From NCBI GenBank assembly GCA_947503275.1, contig CANNCZ010000002.1:310001-374000 (forward strand): 64,000 nucleotides of DNA, read 5' to 3'. The DNA is from an uncultured Erythrobacter sp. (GTDB lineage Bacteria; Pseudomonadota; Alphaproteobacteria; Sphingomonadales; Sphingomonadaceae). The position numbers and the translations under genes are program-made. This document shows positions 36,414 through 46,026 of the stretch, piece by piece (positions within the stretch are counted from its first letter, which is position 1; the number at the start of each line of letters is the position of its first letter). The notes beneath the pieces are model-generated. The model was not told the DNA's origin, made no database searches, and was given only the letters and a program-made list of their open reading frames with translations.

Positions 36414-37151
36414 ATGGCACGGTTCGGAATTATCGGCAGCGCAGGGCGCATGGGACAGGCGATAGCGGCGGCTTTGGAACAGAGCGACCACACGCTGGCG
36501 GGCGGCGTGGATGCGGATGAGCCAGCTGGAGCTCTGGCCGGCAATTGCGATGTGCTGGTGGACTTCTCATCCCCTTTCGCGCTGAGCGACAATCTGCGCG
36601 CGGCTCGGGATGCGAACATCCCTATCCTGATCGGCACAACCGGGTTGGAACAAGATCAGTTTGCCGCCATCGCCGATGCTGCGAAGGATATACCCGTCCT
36701 GCAAACGGGCAACACATCGCTGGGTGTGACTTTGCTGGCGCATCTGGTGCGAGAGGCCGCTGCGCGATTGGGACCGGATTGGGATATAGAGGTGCTGGAG
36801 ATGCATCACCGGATGAAGGTGGACGCGCCGTCTGGCACTGCGAAATTGCTGGGAGAGGCAGCAGCAAACGGGCGCGGCATCGACTTAGTTGACCACCGCG
36901 ATGCTGTGCGAGATGGCCATACCGGCGCGCGGCGTGAAGGTGATATCGGCTTTGCGAGCCTGCGTGGTGGCACAGTTGCGGGCGATCATTCGGTGATCCT
37001 TGCGGGGGCGGAGGAACGGATAACCCTGTCGCATTCGGCAGAGAACCGCATGATTTTTGCTCGCGGTGCCATTCGTGGATGCGAGTGGCTGATCGGTAGA
37101 GAACCGGGGCGATACTCAATGAACGATGTGCTGGAACTGTCCAGCGCATAA
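36414..37151 (+). CDS. dapB: 4-hydroxy-tetrahydrodipicolinate reductase
   Basis: A 245-residue NAD(P)H-dependent enzyme of lysine and diaminopimelate synthesis. The N-terminal dinucleotide motif is GIIGSAGRMGQAIA. The catalytic block is EMHHRMKVDAPSGTAKLLGE, with the general-acid His and Lys. It ends with the usual EPGRYSMNDVLEL. dapE of the same pathway lies nearby at 40666 on the other strand. The gene is divergent from cobB across 35 bases, so its promoter must overlap cobB or be very compact. Confidence 0.97.
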   Translation: MARFGIIGSAGRMGQAIAAALEQSDHTLAGGVDADEPAGALAGNCDVLVDFSSPFALSDNLRAARDANIPILIGTTGLEQDQFAAIADAAKDIPVLQTGNTSLGVTLLAHLVREAAARLGPDWDIEVLEMHHRMKVDAPSGTAKLLGEAAANGRGIDLVDHRDAVRDGHTGARREGDIGFASLRGGTVAGDHSVILAGAEERITLSHSAENRMIFARGAIRGCEWLIGREPGRYSMNDVLELSSA

Positions 37152-37170
37152 CAACTTACCGGAGAGCACC

Positions 37171-38343
37171 TTGGCATTCGATCCAGCAACCGCAACACAG
37201 GCATATATGGACACGCTCGGGCCAGAGGCACTGGAGCTGTCGCGCGCTTACACATTGGGCAACCACTGGCTAATCCTTGCCGGGCTGGTGGTTTCGGCGC
37301 TGGTCACGTGGGTAATCGTCAAGACAGGCTCGCTGGACCGCGTGTTCGCCTTACTCAGCGACCGGTGGCAGAATACGCGCGTATTCGTAGTCGCGGCGGT
37401 CTACAGCATCGTTAGCGCAATCCTCACGCTGCCCTTTTCGCTCTACACCGATTGGTGGCGGGAGAGCGAATATGGACGCACCAGCCAGCCGCTGAGCGAT
37501 TTTCTATCGCAAGGGGCGATCGGCCTCGTGGTTAGCTCAATCCTCGGCAGCATCTTGTTCATCGGCGTCTATCTCCTGATCCGCCGCGCTGGCAAACTCT
37601 GGTGGCTTTGGTCAAGTGGCCTCGTCGCCGGATTCGCCGCAATTAGCCTGCTGCTGTCGCCGGTTTTTATTGAGCCGCTGTTCAACGAATACACCCCCAT
37701 TCCCGAGGGCGAAGTGCGGGATGCTGTCCATGCTCTGGGTGCCGAGGCTGGCATTCCATCGGACCGCATCTTTATGTTCGACGGGTCGCGCCAATCGAAC
37801 AATTTCACCGCTAATGTATCTGGCATCGGATCATCGGCGCGCATTGCGATTTCTGACGTTGCGATGGATCAAGCGTCGCTTGACGAGGTCAAAGCGGTGA
37901 CCGGCCACGAGATCGGCCATTATGTGCTAGGCCATGTATGGCGGATGATTGGCGTGATCAGCTTGATGGCGCTGTTTGGTTTCTTCCTGACGGCCAAGAC
38001 ATATGGCTGGTTCGCCGCGCGATTTGGAACGCCGGCTGAGCTTTCCGATGTGCGCGGGGTTGCGGTTTTGACCTTTGTAATCGGGCTGTTCTTCACGCTC
38101 GCCCAACCCATGCTCAATGGGATTGTGCGAGTTGGGGAGCGCGAGGCGGACGCCTATTCGCTTGAGACGGTGAACCTGCCCGATGCACTGTCAGGCGCAC
38201 TGATCAAGACCGCTGAGTATCGCTATCCGCTGGCCGGGCCGATTGAAGAAACTTTGTTCTACACCCACCCCACGGTTGAAAACCGGGTGCGCACTGCGAT
38301 GGAGTGGAAAGCGGCGAACCCGCCCGCTAGCGAAAGCGAATGA
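37171..38343 (+). CDS. M48-family (Ste24-like) membrane metallopeptidase
   Basis: A 390-residue zinc peptidase with about six membrane helices. The zinc motif HEIGHYVLGH lies near residue 251 and the third ligand in GEREADAYSL. The preceding FMFDGSRQSNNFTANVSGIG and the long N-terminal membrane half match Ste24/CAAX-protease-1 relatives. The bacterial role is probably membrane-protein quality control rather than CAAX processing. The start is TTG at 37171 because GGAGAG lies four bases upstream; the frame is open to 37126 inside dapB. nth starts ten bases after its stop. Confidence 0.92.
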   Translation: MAFDPATATQAYMDTLGPEALELSRAYTLGNHWLILAGLVVSALVTWVIVKTGSLDRVFALLSDRWQNTRVFVVAAVYSIVSAILTLPFSLYTDWWRESEYGRTSQPLSDFLSQGAIGLVVSSILGSILFIGVYLLIRRAGKLWWLWSSGLVAGFAAISLLLSPVFIEPLFNEYTPIPEGEVRDAVHALGAEAGIPSDRIFMFDGSRQSNNFTANVSGIGSSARIAISDVAMDQASLDEVKAVTGHEIGHYVLGHVWRMIGVISLMALFGFFLTAKTYGWFAARFGTPAELSDVRGVAVLTFVIGLFFTLAQPMLNGIVRVGEREADAYSLETVNLPDALSGALIKTAEYRYPLAGPIEETLFYTHPTVENRVRTAMEWKAANPPASESE

Positions 38344-38353
38344 TTCCAAACTC

Positions 38354-39004
38354 ATGACCAAGGACCAAATCTTCGAGTTTTTCCGCCGCTTGGCTGAGGA
38401 CAATCCTGAGCCTGAGACGGAGCTGGAATATGGCAATGCCTATCAGCTGACCGTGGCCGTGGCTTTGTCAGCGCAGGCGACCGATGTGGGGGTGAACAAG
38501 GCGACTCTGGCGCTGTTTGCGAAGGTTGAGACGCCGCAGCAGATGCTCGATCTGGGGTTGGAGGGTCTGGTGGACCACATCAAGACAATCGGCCTGTTCA
38601 ACTCCAAAGCGAAGAATGTGATCGCGCTGTCGCAATTGCTGATCGACGAATATGGAGGCGAGGTTCCTGACACGCGTGAAGATCTGGTGCGACTACCCGG
38701 AGTGGGTCGCAAGACCGCGAATGTTGTGCTCAATTGCTGGTTCAAAAAAGAGACCTTTGCCGTCGACACTCACATCCTGCGCGTCGGCAATCGCACTGGT
38801 TTGGCGAAGGGAAAGACACCCGAAGCAGTCGAGGCAAAGCTGGAAAAGCGCGTGCCGCAGCCATTTCGATTGCATGCGCATCATTGGCTGATTCTGCACG
38901 GGCGCTATGTGTGCAAAGCGCGGACGCCGGAATGCTGGCGCTGTGGTCAGGTGGATTTGTGCAGTTTCAGGAAGAAGGCGCTGGAGGTGCCTAAGGGGCG
39001 TTAG
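38354..39004 (+). CDS. nth: endonuclease III
   Basis: A 216-residue base-excision-repair glycosylase/AP lyase for oxidised pyrimidines. The helix-hairpin-helix is LPGVGRKTANVVL, with the catalytic Lys in GRKTA and the catalytic Asp in AVDTHILRV. The [4Fe-4S] cluster is held by CKARTPECWRCGQVDLC. Length is normal from the ATG at 38354. It is probably translated from the same message as the M48 gene. Its stop is fused tail-to-tail with the next gene. Confidence 0.97.
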   Translation: MTKDQIFEFFRRLAEDNPEPETELEYGNAYQLTVAVALSAQATDVGVNKATLALFAKVETPQQMLDLGLEGLVDHIKTIGLFNSKAKNVIALSQLLIDEYGGEVPDTREDLVRLPGVGRKTANVVLNCWFKKETFAVDTHILRVGNRTGLAKGKTPEAVEAKLEKRVPQPFRLHAHHWLILHGRYVCKARTPECWRCGQVDLCSFRKKALEVPKGR

Positions 39005-39414
39005 GCTAACTCAACCACGATTTTGTCTATGGCTGGACTCGTATAAAGTTCGACGGGATCTGCATCGCCATCTTCTTTCCTGCGGTACTCTCCTGCATCG
39101 AAAGCAAAGTAGACATTTTGGCAAAGTGTCGGCCAATCATCATTGGGAACTTGACCAGACCTCATGATTAACGCCCCCCAGAGATCATTGGCGATGGCGT
39201 CCCCGATCTCATAGCTTACCAAGCCTGAGTGATAGCGCTTAGCCAATTCGGCGCTAATCACATCCAGTGACTTCAACCAATTGACACCCATCCTAGCACC
39301 CCACCGATCTATCTCGGCAGCATCTGCAAAAAAAGTGGCTTCATCCTCATATCTTGAGACAATCTCTGTGAAGATCGTCTCTATGCCAGCGACGATAGCG
39401 GAGCCGACTTTCAT
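39001..39414 (-). CDS. hypothetical protein, low G+C
   Basis: A 137-residue soluble, acidic protein with no signal peptide or membrane helix (MKVGSAIVAGIETIFTEIVS at the start). GTG at 39417 directly precedes the chosen ATG. No known domain is recognised. Its first 180 bases on the plus strand (39001-39180) contain 86 G/C, about 48%, lower than the roughly 60% of neighbouring genes, which may indicate recent acquisition. It begins nine bases after the symporter stop and would be co-transcribed with dapE and the symporter. Confidence 0.7.
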   Translation of the reverse strand: MKVGSAIVAGIETIFTEIVSRYEDEATFFADAAEIDRWGARMGVNWLKSLDVISAELAKRYHSGLVSYEIGDAIANDLWGALIMRSGQVPNDDWPTLCQNVYFAFDAGEYRRKEDGDADPVELYTSPAIDKIVVELA

Positions 39415-39423
39415 CACCAGACT

Positions 39424-40659
39424 CTAAACATCATCCGCCGAGACCATTTCCGCCTCGTCAATCTCACCCGTCAGCGCCGCCACAGTCGTCGCCACTGCCG
39501 CATCGCCGCTGACGTTGGTGGTGGTACGCATCATGTCCATGATCCGGTCAACGCCGGCCACAAAGGCAATGGTCTCAAGCGGCACATTCACCGCTCCGAA
39601 CACCAGTGCCATCATAATCAGGCCTGCGCCCGGAATGCCCGCTGCGCCTACGGCTCCCAATGTGCCCAGCACCGAGATCAGCAGGTAGTCACCCCAGCTT
39701 AGATCGACGCCGAAAATCTGCGCCCCAAACAATGTCGCAAGGCCCAGATACATCGCTGTGCCGTTCATATTGATCGTCGCACCAAGCGAGACGACAAAGC
39801 TCGCAACAGAATTCGACACGCCCAAATTGCGCCGCACACAGCGCAAAGTCACAGGCAAAGTCGCGTTGGAGCTAGCGGTGGAATAACTCACCGCAATCGC
39901 GTCGATAATCCCGCGGAAAAAGTCGATGACCGGCAGCTTCGCGATAAATTTGATCATCGCGGAATACATCACGAATATGATGAGCAAGCAGCCAATATAG
40001 TTGAGCGCCACCAGCTTACCCAAAGCCGCGAGCGCATCGAGGCCCAGCGTACCCGCGACCCATGCCATCAGTGCGAAAACGCCAAACGGGGTCAGCTCCA
40101 TCACAACCATGGTGACTTTCTGCATGACGACGCTGCCGGATTCGAAGATTTTGAGCACTGGCTCGCCCTCTTCTTTGGCCATCAAAATGCCGATGCCGAT
40201 CAGAAGGGAGAACACAATCAACGGCAGGACGTTGACGTCTGCCATGACCTGAACCGGGCTCTGCGGGATCATGCCAAGGATCATGTCGTTGAAGGTGGTC
40301 TCATTGGGCTCAGGCGTCATCCCCTTGTCGATGGCGGAGGTGTCCACCCCTGCCCCCGGCGCAAGCACGGTACCAAGACCCAGCCCCAGCCACACTGCGA
40401 TCTGACCGCTCACCACAAACAGCAAGAGCGCCCTCCAACCGACACTGCCCAATTTTCGCAGATCACCAATTGCGGCGACGCCTGCGACAAGGCTGAAGAA
40501 AATGAGCGGCACCACCAGCATTTTGATAAAGCCGATGAACACATCGCCAATAATCTTGATGCTGGCCGCTTCCGGTCCCCAGATGCGCCCGACGATAATG
40601 CCGAGAATAAGCGCACCGATAACCCGCTGCCACAAGGGGATTGCGAACCAAGTCTTCAT
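39424..40659 (-). CDS. dicarboxylate/amino acid:cation symporter (DAACS family)
   Basis: A 411-residue inner-membrane carrier of the GltP/DctA family. Features seen include the serine-rich re-entrant loop SYSTASSNATLPVTL, the NMNGTAMYLGLATLFGAQI helix with the sodium/substrate asparagines, GIPGAGLIMMALVFGAVNVP for the second re-entrant loop and DRIMDMMRTTTNVSGDA near the end. The likely substrates are C4-dicarboxylates or glutamate/aspartate with H+ or Na+. The distinction is not readable with certainty. It starts six bases after dapE. Confidence 0.93.
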   Translation of the reverse strand: MKTWFAIPLWQRVIGALILGIIVGRIWGPEAASIKIIGDVFIGFIKMLVVPLIFFSLVAGVAAIGDLRKLGSVGWRALLLFVVSGQIAVWLGLGLGTVLAPGAGVDTSAIDKGMTPEPNETTFNDMILGMIPQSPVQVMADVNVLPLIVFSLLIGIGILMAKEEGEPVLKIFESGSVVMQKVTMVVMELTPFGVFALMAWVAGTLGLDALAALGKLVALNYIGCLLIIFVMYSAMIKFIAKLPVIDFFRGIIDAIAVSYSTASSNATLPVTLRCVRRNLGVSNSVASFVVSLGATINMNGTAMYLGLATLFGAQIFGVDLSWGDYLLISVLGTLGAVGAAGIPGAGLIMMALVFGAVNVPLETIAFVAGVDRIMDMMRTTTNVSGDAAVATTVAALTGEIDEAEMVSADDV

Positions 40660-40665
40660 GGAGTG

Positions 40666-41823
40666 TTACGCCTCTTCTTGTGTCGTCTTGAGCGCCAATG
40701 CGCCCAGCGCTGCGCGAGTGTAAATCTTAGCCAGCACATCCAGGTCAGGGATCGCGACAGCCTCATCGCGCTTATGCATGGTCGCATTGCAAAGGCCAAA
40801 TTCGATAACCGGGCAAACACTGCGCAGGAACCGCGCATCGGATGTGCCGCCGGTGGTGGATTGCTCAGGTTTCACGCCGGTCTCGGCCTCAACCGCATCG
40901 GCCAGCATTTGTGAGAACGGACCAGGTGCGGTCAGAAACGGCTCCCCGGAAATGATCGGCAGCGCGCGGCCACCGTGGTTTTCTGCGATAGAGGCGACGC
41001 GCTCAGACAAGCTAGCGCCGGTGTGCAGGTCGTTGAACCGGATCGAGATACGCGCCTTGGCCTGCGCTGGGATAACATTGTGCGCGCGGTTGCCGACTTC
41101 CATGTCGGTGATCTCTAGGTTCGATGGCTGGAACCAGTCGGTGCCAGTATCAAGAATCAGCGAATCCAGCTCCGCCAGCATTGCGACAAGCTTGGGGATC
41201 GGATTGTCGGCGAGATACGGATAGGCGACGTGGCCCTGCGTGCCCTCCACGGTCAGCCATATATTAACAGAGCCGCGCCGGCCAATCTTCATCATATCGC
41301 CAAGGCGGTTGACCGATGTCGGCTCTCCCACAAGGCACAGGTCGGGGCAGATATCCTCGGCCCGCATATAGTCGATCAGGGCGCGCGTGCCGTGAAGCGC
41401 GGGGCCTTCTTCATCACCAGTAATGATAAAACTGACCGTGCCAGCATCCTGCGGCACATCGTGCATCGCGGCGACCATGGCGGCGATCGCGCCCTTCATA
41501 TCAACAGCGCCGCGACCGTATAAAAGCTCACCGCGCTCCGTTGGCACAAATGGATCACTCTCCCAACCATCGCCGGGAGGCACCACGTCAAGGTGCCCAG
41601 CAAACGCCAAATGGTTGGAACCCGCAGGCCCACGCCGGATCGCAAACAGGTTCTCAACCGGAGCCTCATCTGACCCTTCGCCCCCATCGCCGCGCTGAAA
41701 CCGGTGAATGTCGAAACCCAGCGGCTTCAACATTGCCTCCATCGCGTCAAAGACAGGGCCGGTGGCGGGGGTTACGCTGGCCTCAGCAATCAGGCGCTTG
41801 GCGTATTCAAGGGCATCGCTCAT
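40666..41823 (-). CDS. dapE: succinyl-diaminopimelate desuccinylase
   Basis: A 385-residue M20-family di-zinc hydrolase that releases LL-diaminopimelate for lysine and cell wall. Metal ligands are seen in FAGHLDVVPPGDG, GRGAVDMKGAIA, TGDEEGPALHGT and near the end TSDARFLRS. The start at 41823 (MSDALEYAKRLIAEASVTP) gives normal length; the frame is open much farther upstream, but that part is antisense to the cupin gene. It is first in a minus-strand group with the symporter and the orphan. It is divergent from the cupin across 29 bases. Confidence 0.97.
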   Translation of the reverse strand: MSDALEYAKRLIAEASVTPATGPVFDAMEAMLKPLGFDIHRFQRGDGGEGSDEAPVENLFAIRRGPAGSNHLAFAGHLDVVPPGDGWESDPFVPTERGELLYGRGAVDMKGAIAAMVAAMHDVPQDAGTVSFIITGDEEGPALHGTRALIDYMRAEDICPDLCLVGEPTSVNRLGDMMKIGRRGSVNIWLTVEGTQGHVAYPYLADNPIPKLVAMLAELDSLILDTGTDWFQPSNLEITDMEVGNRAHNVIPAQAKARISIRFNDLHTGASLSERVASIAENHGGRALPIISGEPFLTAPGPFSQMLADAVEAETGVKPEQSTTGGTSDARFLRSVCPVIEFGLCNATMHKRDEAVAIPDLDVLAKIYTRAALGALALKTTQEEA

Positions 41824-41852
41824 ATTGCTATCGCTAGCAGGAGAAGCGCGAA

Positions 41853-42320
41853 ATGCCCAAGCTTGATCTTGATGCCATCGTTCAGACCAACGCGACCGGC
41901 TATCCACCGCCCTATGACGCCGATGTGGAGGGGCGCTGGTACAGGCGGCTTGGTCCGCCTGCTGGACTGACGCAGATGGGGGCGAGCCATGTGGTTTTGA
42001 AACCGGGCGCCTATTCCTCACAGCGCCATTGGCACACCGTTCAGGATGAGATGGTGGTGATGCTGTCAGGCGAAGCGGTGCTGATCGAGGATGCGGGCGA
42101 GACGAGTGTGCAGGCCGGCGACGTGCTGGCTTGGGCCGCTGGGGTTGAGAACGGGCACCGTTTGCACAATCGGAGCAAAGAACCCTGCGTTTACATTGCA
42201 ATCAGCGCGGGTGATCGGGAGCGCGACGGCGGCGGCTACCCGGATATCGATATGGTGTTCGACGCCGAAGGATATGCGCGCAAGGACGGCACACGCTATT
42301 CCACCGAGCGCATACCGTGA
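41853..42320 (+). CDS. cupin-domain protein
   Basis: A 155-residue protein with a single cupin barrel at about residues 40-125. Motif 1 is SSQRHWHTVQDEMVVMLSGE with two His and a Glu for metal binding; motif 2 is in GDVLAWAAGVENGHRLHN. This group is often annotated as a metal-binding cupin with mannose-6-phosphate-isomerase-like fold. The substrate is unknown. GGAGAAG lies six bases before the ATG. Confidence 0.85.
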   Translation: MPKLDLDAIVQTNATGYPPPYDADVEGRWYRRLGPPAGLTQMGASHVVLKPGAYSSQRHWHTVQDEMVVMLSGEAVLIEDAGETSVQAGDVLAWAAGVENGHRLHNRSKEPCVYIAISAGDRERDGGGYPDIDMVFDAEGYARKDGTRYSTERIP

Positions 42321-42327
42321 TGCCGCC

Positions 42328-42987
42328 TCAGGTGACTTCTTCGTATTGCTCGATCACCCATTCCTCTTCTTCAGAGGCGCCGATCCATTCCGCCATCCAG
42401 GCATGCTCCCAAACCGCTTGCATATAGCTTTGCGCAAAGCCGGGGACGCCAATACCATAGGTGATAAAGCGCGACACGATGGGCGCGTAGAAAATGTCTG
42501 CTGCACCGAATGTGCCGAACAGAAATGGCCCCGCGCTGCCGTGACGCGCGCGCGCCTCTGCCCATAGGCCAAGGATGCGCACAATATCCGCGCGGGTTTG
42601 TTCAGAGACATTCTGAAGCTGAATGCGCCGCCGAACATTCATCGGCATATCGCTGCGCAGCGACGCATAGGAGGAGTGCATCTCCGCCACCATCGAGCGC
42701 GCCATTCCGCGTGCCGCGTCATCTTTTGGCCAGAACCGTTCACGCCCTACCTTATCGGCGAGATATTCGAGGATAGCGAGGCTATCCCAGATCACATTCT
42801 CGTCATCCCAAAGGATCGGGACCTTGCCGCTGGAGGGCTGAAAATCGTCAGACTGTTTGCGGTTTTCCCAATGCTCACCCAGCATCGGCACTGTGATTTC
42901 CTCAAAGGAAAGTCCCGATTGCTTTGCCGCAAGCCACCCGCGCAAGCTCCAGCTGGAGTAATTCTTGTTGCCAATAATCAGCTTCAT
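42328..42987 (-). CDS. glutathione S-transferase family protein
   Basis: A 219-residue GST. The N-terminal thioredoxin fold starts MKLIIGNKNYSSWSLRGWLA, with the catalytic Ser in the YSSWS segment; the SGKVPILWDDE cis-proline strand and DSLAILEYLAD glutathione-binding helix follow. The helical C-terminal domain covers the rest. The start at 42987 has GGTGGA seven bases upstream; the frame is open to 43017. The substrate is unknown. Confidence 0.9.
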   Translation of the reverse strand: MKLIIGNKNYSSWSLRGWLAAKQSGLSFEEITVPMLGEHWENRKQSDDFQPSSGKVPILWDDENVIWDSLAILEYLADKVGRERFWPKDDAARGMARSMVAEMHSSYASLRSDMPMNVRRRIQLQNVSEQTRADIVRILGLWAEARARHGSAGPFLFGTFGAADIFYAPIVSRFITYGIGVPGFAQSYMQAVWEHAWMAEWIGASEEEEWVIEQYEEVT

Positions 42988-43105
42988 GCGCTGTTCCACC
43001 TTCGTCATGCGCTGCAATTGTGCACCGTCCTAGATATTCAGTGTTTCGCTGTCGAGGCTGAACGGGTTACGATTGTGTATCAATAAGTATCGAAAGCATG
43101 ACGCG

Positions 43106-43525
43106 ATGAGCCTGCCCCCCTTTCACCTAGCCTTTCCGGTCGACGATCTGGCGGCTGCGCGGCGTTTCTATGGTGAAATGCTGGGATGCGATGAGGGACG
43201 CTCATCGGAGGAATGGATCGACTTTGACTTTCACGGGCACCAAATCGTGGCGCATCTGGCACCCGCAGGCGCGGGCGATCGGGCAAGCAACCATGTCGAT
43301 GGACACGGCGTTCCGGTCCCACATTTCGGGCTAGTTCTGGAAATGGGAGAGTGGCGCACGCTGGCCGACAGATTGCGGGCAGCGGGCACCGAATTCGTGA
43401 TTGAACCGACGGTTCGCTTCAAAGGCAAGCCGGGTGAGCAAGCGACGATGTTCCTACGCGACCCGGCCGGCAATGCTCTGGAATTCAAAGCTTTTGCTGA
43501 TAGAGGTCAGCTGTTCGCGAAGTAA
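43106..43525 (+). CDS. VOC (glyoxalase/dioxygenase superfamily) protein
   Basis: A 139-residue protein starting at ATG 43106 ([20 protein letters not shown]). It has the paired beta-alpha-beta-beta-beta units of the VOC fold: metal-ligand candidates are His8 in FHLAFPVDD, a His in [10 protein letters not shown], and Glu in GNALEFKAF. The active-site metal and substrate cannot be told from sequence. Its last 19 bases overlap the end of engB on the other strand. Confidence 0.85.
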   Translation: MSLPPFHLAFPVDDLAAARRFYGEMLGCDEGRSSEEWIDFDFHGHQIVAHLAPAGAGDRASNHVDGHGVPVPHFGLVLEMGEWRTLADRLRAAGTEFVIEPTVRFKGKPGEQATMFLRDPAGNALEFKAFADRGQLFAK

Positions 43526-44181
43526 CTCTCGCCCAAAGCATCTGCGACCAAAGCCGCTCTAAGCGCCTCGATCCCCATGCCTTTTTCCGCACTGGTCAGG
43601 TGCAATTCGGGAAAAGCGGCGGGGTGTTTGCGCGTTTCCTCTGCGACCGCAGTGGCGACGCGTTCCAGTTCGCTGGCTTTGATCTTGTCGGTCTTGGTGA
43701 GGACCATGCGATAGCCTACAGCTGCCTCATCCAGCATTTTCATCATGTCGCGGTCGACATCTTTGAGACCATGACGGCTATCGACCAGCACTAGATTGCG
43801 CGCGAGCACTTGGCGGCCGCGAAGGTAGGATTTGACGAGCTTCTTCCACTTGTCGACCACTTTCACTGGCGCTTTGGCAAAGCCGTATCCGGGCATGTCG
43901 ACCAAGCGGAACCGGAGCGGTTCACCCACTTCGAAGAAGTTCAGCTCCTGCGTGCGGCCCGGCGTGACCGAAGCGCGCGCAATCGCTTTGCGCCCCGTCA
44001 GTGCATTGAGCAGCGAGGATTTGCCGACATTCGAACGCCCCGCAAAAGCAACTTCAGGCACAGTGGGTTCAGGCAGAAATTTCAGCTGCGGCGCAGATAG
44101 CAGGAAGTCCACCCGGCCCGTGAGTAGCCGCGTTGCTTTCCGCTCACGGAGCAGGATTTCGCGCTCCTCTTCAGGCGTCAT
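43507..44181 (-). CDS. engB: ribosome biogenesis GTPase YsxC/EngB
   Basis: A 224-residue essential GTPase of large-subunit assembly. The G motifs are intact: G1 [15 protein letters not shown]3 DMPGYGFAK and G4 TKTDK; the G2 threonine lies in [12 protein letters not shown]. It overlaps the yidC stop as ATGA. It is the last gene of the rpmH-rnpA-yidD-yidC-engB series, a conserved arrangement. Its 3' end overlaps the VOC gene by 19 bases. Confidence 0.97.
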   Translation of the reverse strand: MTPEEEREILLRERKATRLLTGRVDFLLSAPQLKFLPEPTVPEVAFAGRSNVGKSSLLNALTGRKAIARASVTPGRTQELNFFEVGEPLRFRLVDMPGYGFAKAPVKVVDKWKKLVKSYLRGRQVLARNLVLVDSRHGLKDVDRDMMKMLDEAAVGYRMVLTKTDKIKASELERVATAVAEETRKHPAAFPELHLTSAEKGMGIEALRAALVADALGESYFANS

Positions 44182-45947
44182 GCGCCCTCGGCTTTCTCTT
44201 CCCGCGCCTTTTCAAGGGCTTTTTCCGCCTTCTCTTTTTCGGCAGCCGCGCGCAATTGCGGGTGCTTGGAATAGAGATAGCTTTGTTGAGCCACGGTCAG
44301 AATATTCGACGTTACCCAGTAAAGCAGCAAGCCAGCGGCAAACGGTGCCATCACGAACATTAAGAACCACGGCATCAGATTGAAAACCTGTTGCTGCACA
44401 GGATCCATTGCCGATGGATTGAGCTTGAATGTTAGCCACATCGTCACACCCAGCATAACCGCGAGAATACCAATACCCAGGAAGCCCGGCACTTCGTAAG
44501 GAAGCAAGCCAAACAAGTTGAGGATAGTCGCGGGATCCGGCGCGGACAGATCCTTGATCCAAAACGGAATAAAGGGTTCGTGCCGCATCTCAATCGCGAG
44601 GATCAGGACCTTATACAGCGCAAAGAAGATCGGGATCTGGATCAGCATCGGCAGACAACCCGCCAGCGGATTGACCTTCTCCTCCTTATATAGCTTCATG
44701 ATCTCTTGCTGCTGTTGCTGCTTATCGTCCTTGTAGCGCTCTTGGATCGCCTTCATCTTAGGCTGAACCGCTTTCATTGCGGCCATGGATGAGAAACCCT
44801 TTTGCGCAATCGGGAACATCAGCCCGCGCACGATGACAGTTAGCAAGATGATCGCGATGCCAAAGTTTCCGACCAAATTGTTGAGTGTACGCAGCAACCA
44901 CAGGATCGGCTTTTCAAACCATTCGAACCAGCCCCAGCTGATCGCTTTGCCGAAATAGGTAATCCCGCCATCTTCATAGGAGTCGAGAATCTCGCTCTCC
45001 TTAGCGCCAGCAAAAAGCTGCGTAGATTGCGTCAGAGTGGCACCAGCAGCGACAGTTGAACTGTCATAGATCAGGTCAGCGCGGAACAAGTCTCCCTCAA
45101 GCGAACGGAAACCTGCGCTGTCCGCCTCACCTTCACCCTTTGCGAGGGCAGAGAGCCAGTAATTGTCGGCAAAGCCCAGCCACGATGCAGAACCATCTGG
45201 GTTCCAGCGGCCCAACTCAGCCAGTTCATGATAGGCATGCGGATCGCGCAAAGTGCCGCCGAACACGCCAATCGGGCCGGCATGAGCAATAAATTGGTCG
45301 GGGCTCGCGTTAGTGCTAGTGCGCTTGATAAAGGCAAAAGGCTGCACGATCGCCGCGCCTTCGGATGTGTTTTCGACCGTTTGATCGGCGGTGATCATAT
45401 ATTGATCGTCGATAGCAAAGCGGATTTTGTAAGTGATGCCTGCCGCATCGGTGCGCGACAACGTGATCGGGTTGTCCACCGTCAGCCGCTCTCCATCGGC
45501 CTGCCAGACGGCTTGGCTCGACATGCGTTCACCGCCCACGACGAATCCGAATTCAGCGAAATGCTGACCATCAGTGCGTTCAGGAGCAAAGATACGGACC
45601 GGGCCGCTGTCTTTGTCGACTGTCTTACGGTAGTCTTTAAGCACGATGTCATCGACGCGCGCGCCGATTAGGTTGATCGAACCGGCGACACGCGGTGCAT
45701 CAATGATGACGCGGGTTTGACCGTCCAGCGCGGTGTCGAGTTCAACCGGCCCCTCTGGCATCGCTCCATCGGCGATATCAGCGCCAGATGCGGTCGCAGG
45801 CGCGCCACTGGCACCGGGAGCAGCCACTTCTTCAGCAGGCGCTGTGATAGAGGCTGCGGGATAGAAATACCGCATCCCGAAATCCCAGCCGAGAATAAGC
45901 AGGCCGGAGAGTAGAACGGCGAGCAGAAGATTGCGCTGGTTGTCCAA
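44178..45947 (-). CDS. yidC: membrane protein insertase YidC
   Basis: A 589-residue insertase that assists SecYEG or acts alone for membrane proteins. It has an N-terminal membrane helix (NLLLAVLLSGLLILGWDF) and a large periplasmic domain to about residue 350. The conserved five-helix core follows, including IAQKGFSSMAAMKAVQPKMK, the QERYKDDKQQQQQEIMKLYK hairpin and NPLAGCLPMLIQIPIFFALY with its hydrophilic-groove environment. The start is TTG at 45947 with AGGG upstream, as I see no ATG in a better place. The tail is Lys/Glu/Ala-rich. Confidence 0.96.
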   Translation of the reverse strand: MDNQRNLLLAVLLSGLLILGWDFGMRYFYPAASITAPAEEVAAPGASGAPATASGADIADGAMPEGPVELDTALDGQTRVIIDAPRVAGSINLIGARVDDIVLKDYRKTVDKDSGPVRIFAPERTDGQHFAEFGFVVGGERMSSQAVWQADGERLTVDNPITLSRTDAAGITYKIRFAIDDQYMITADQTVENTSEGAAIVQPFAFIKRTSTNASPDQFIAHAGPIGVFGGTLRDPHAYHELAELGRWNPDGSASWLGFADNYWLSALAKGEGEADSAGFRSLEGDLFRADLIYDSSTVAAGATLTQSTQLFAGAKESEILDSYEDGGITYFGKAISWGWFEWFEKPILWLLRTLNNLVGNFGIAIILLTVIVRGLMFPIAQKGFSSMAAMKAVQPKMKAIQERYKDDKQQQQQEIMKLYKEEKVNPLAGCLPMLIQIPIFFALYKVLILAIEMRHEPFIPFWIKDLSAPDPATILNLFGLLPYEVPGFLGIGILAVMLGVTMWLTFKLNPSAMDPVQQQVFNLMPWFLMFVMAPFAAGLLLYWVTSNILTVAQQSYLYSKHPQLRAAAEKEKAEKALEKAREEKAEGA

Positions 45948-46026
45948 GATATTGCCCTAAAGTGCTCTAGATTGTTCGAGTGGTAAGCGTGTTATATGGG
46001 TATGACAGTAGCGATTGCCCAGTTCT

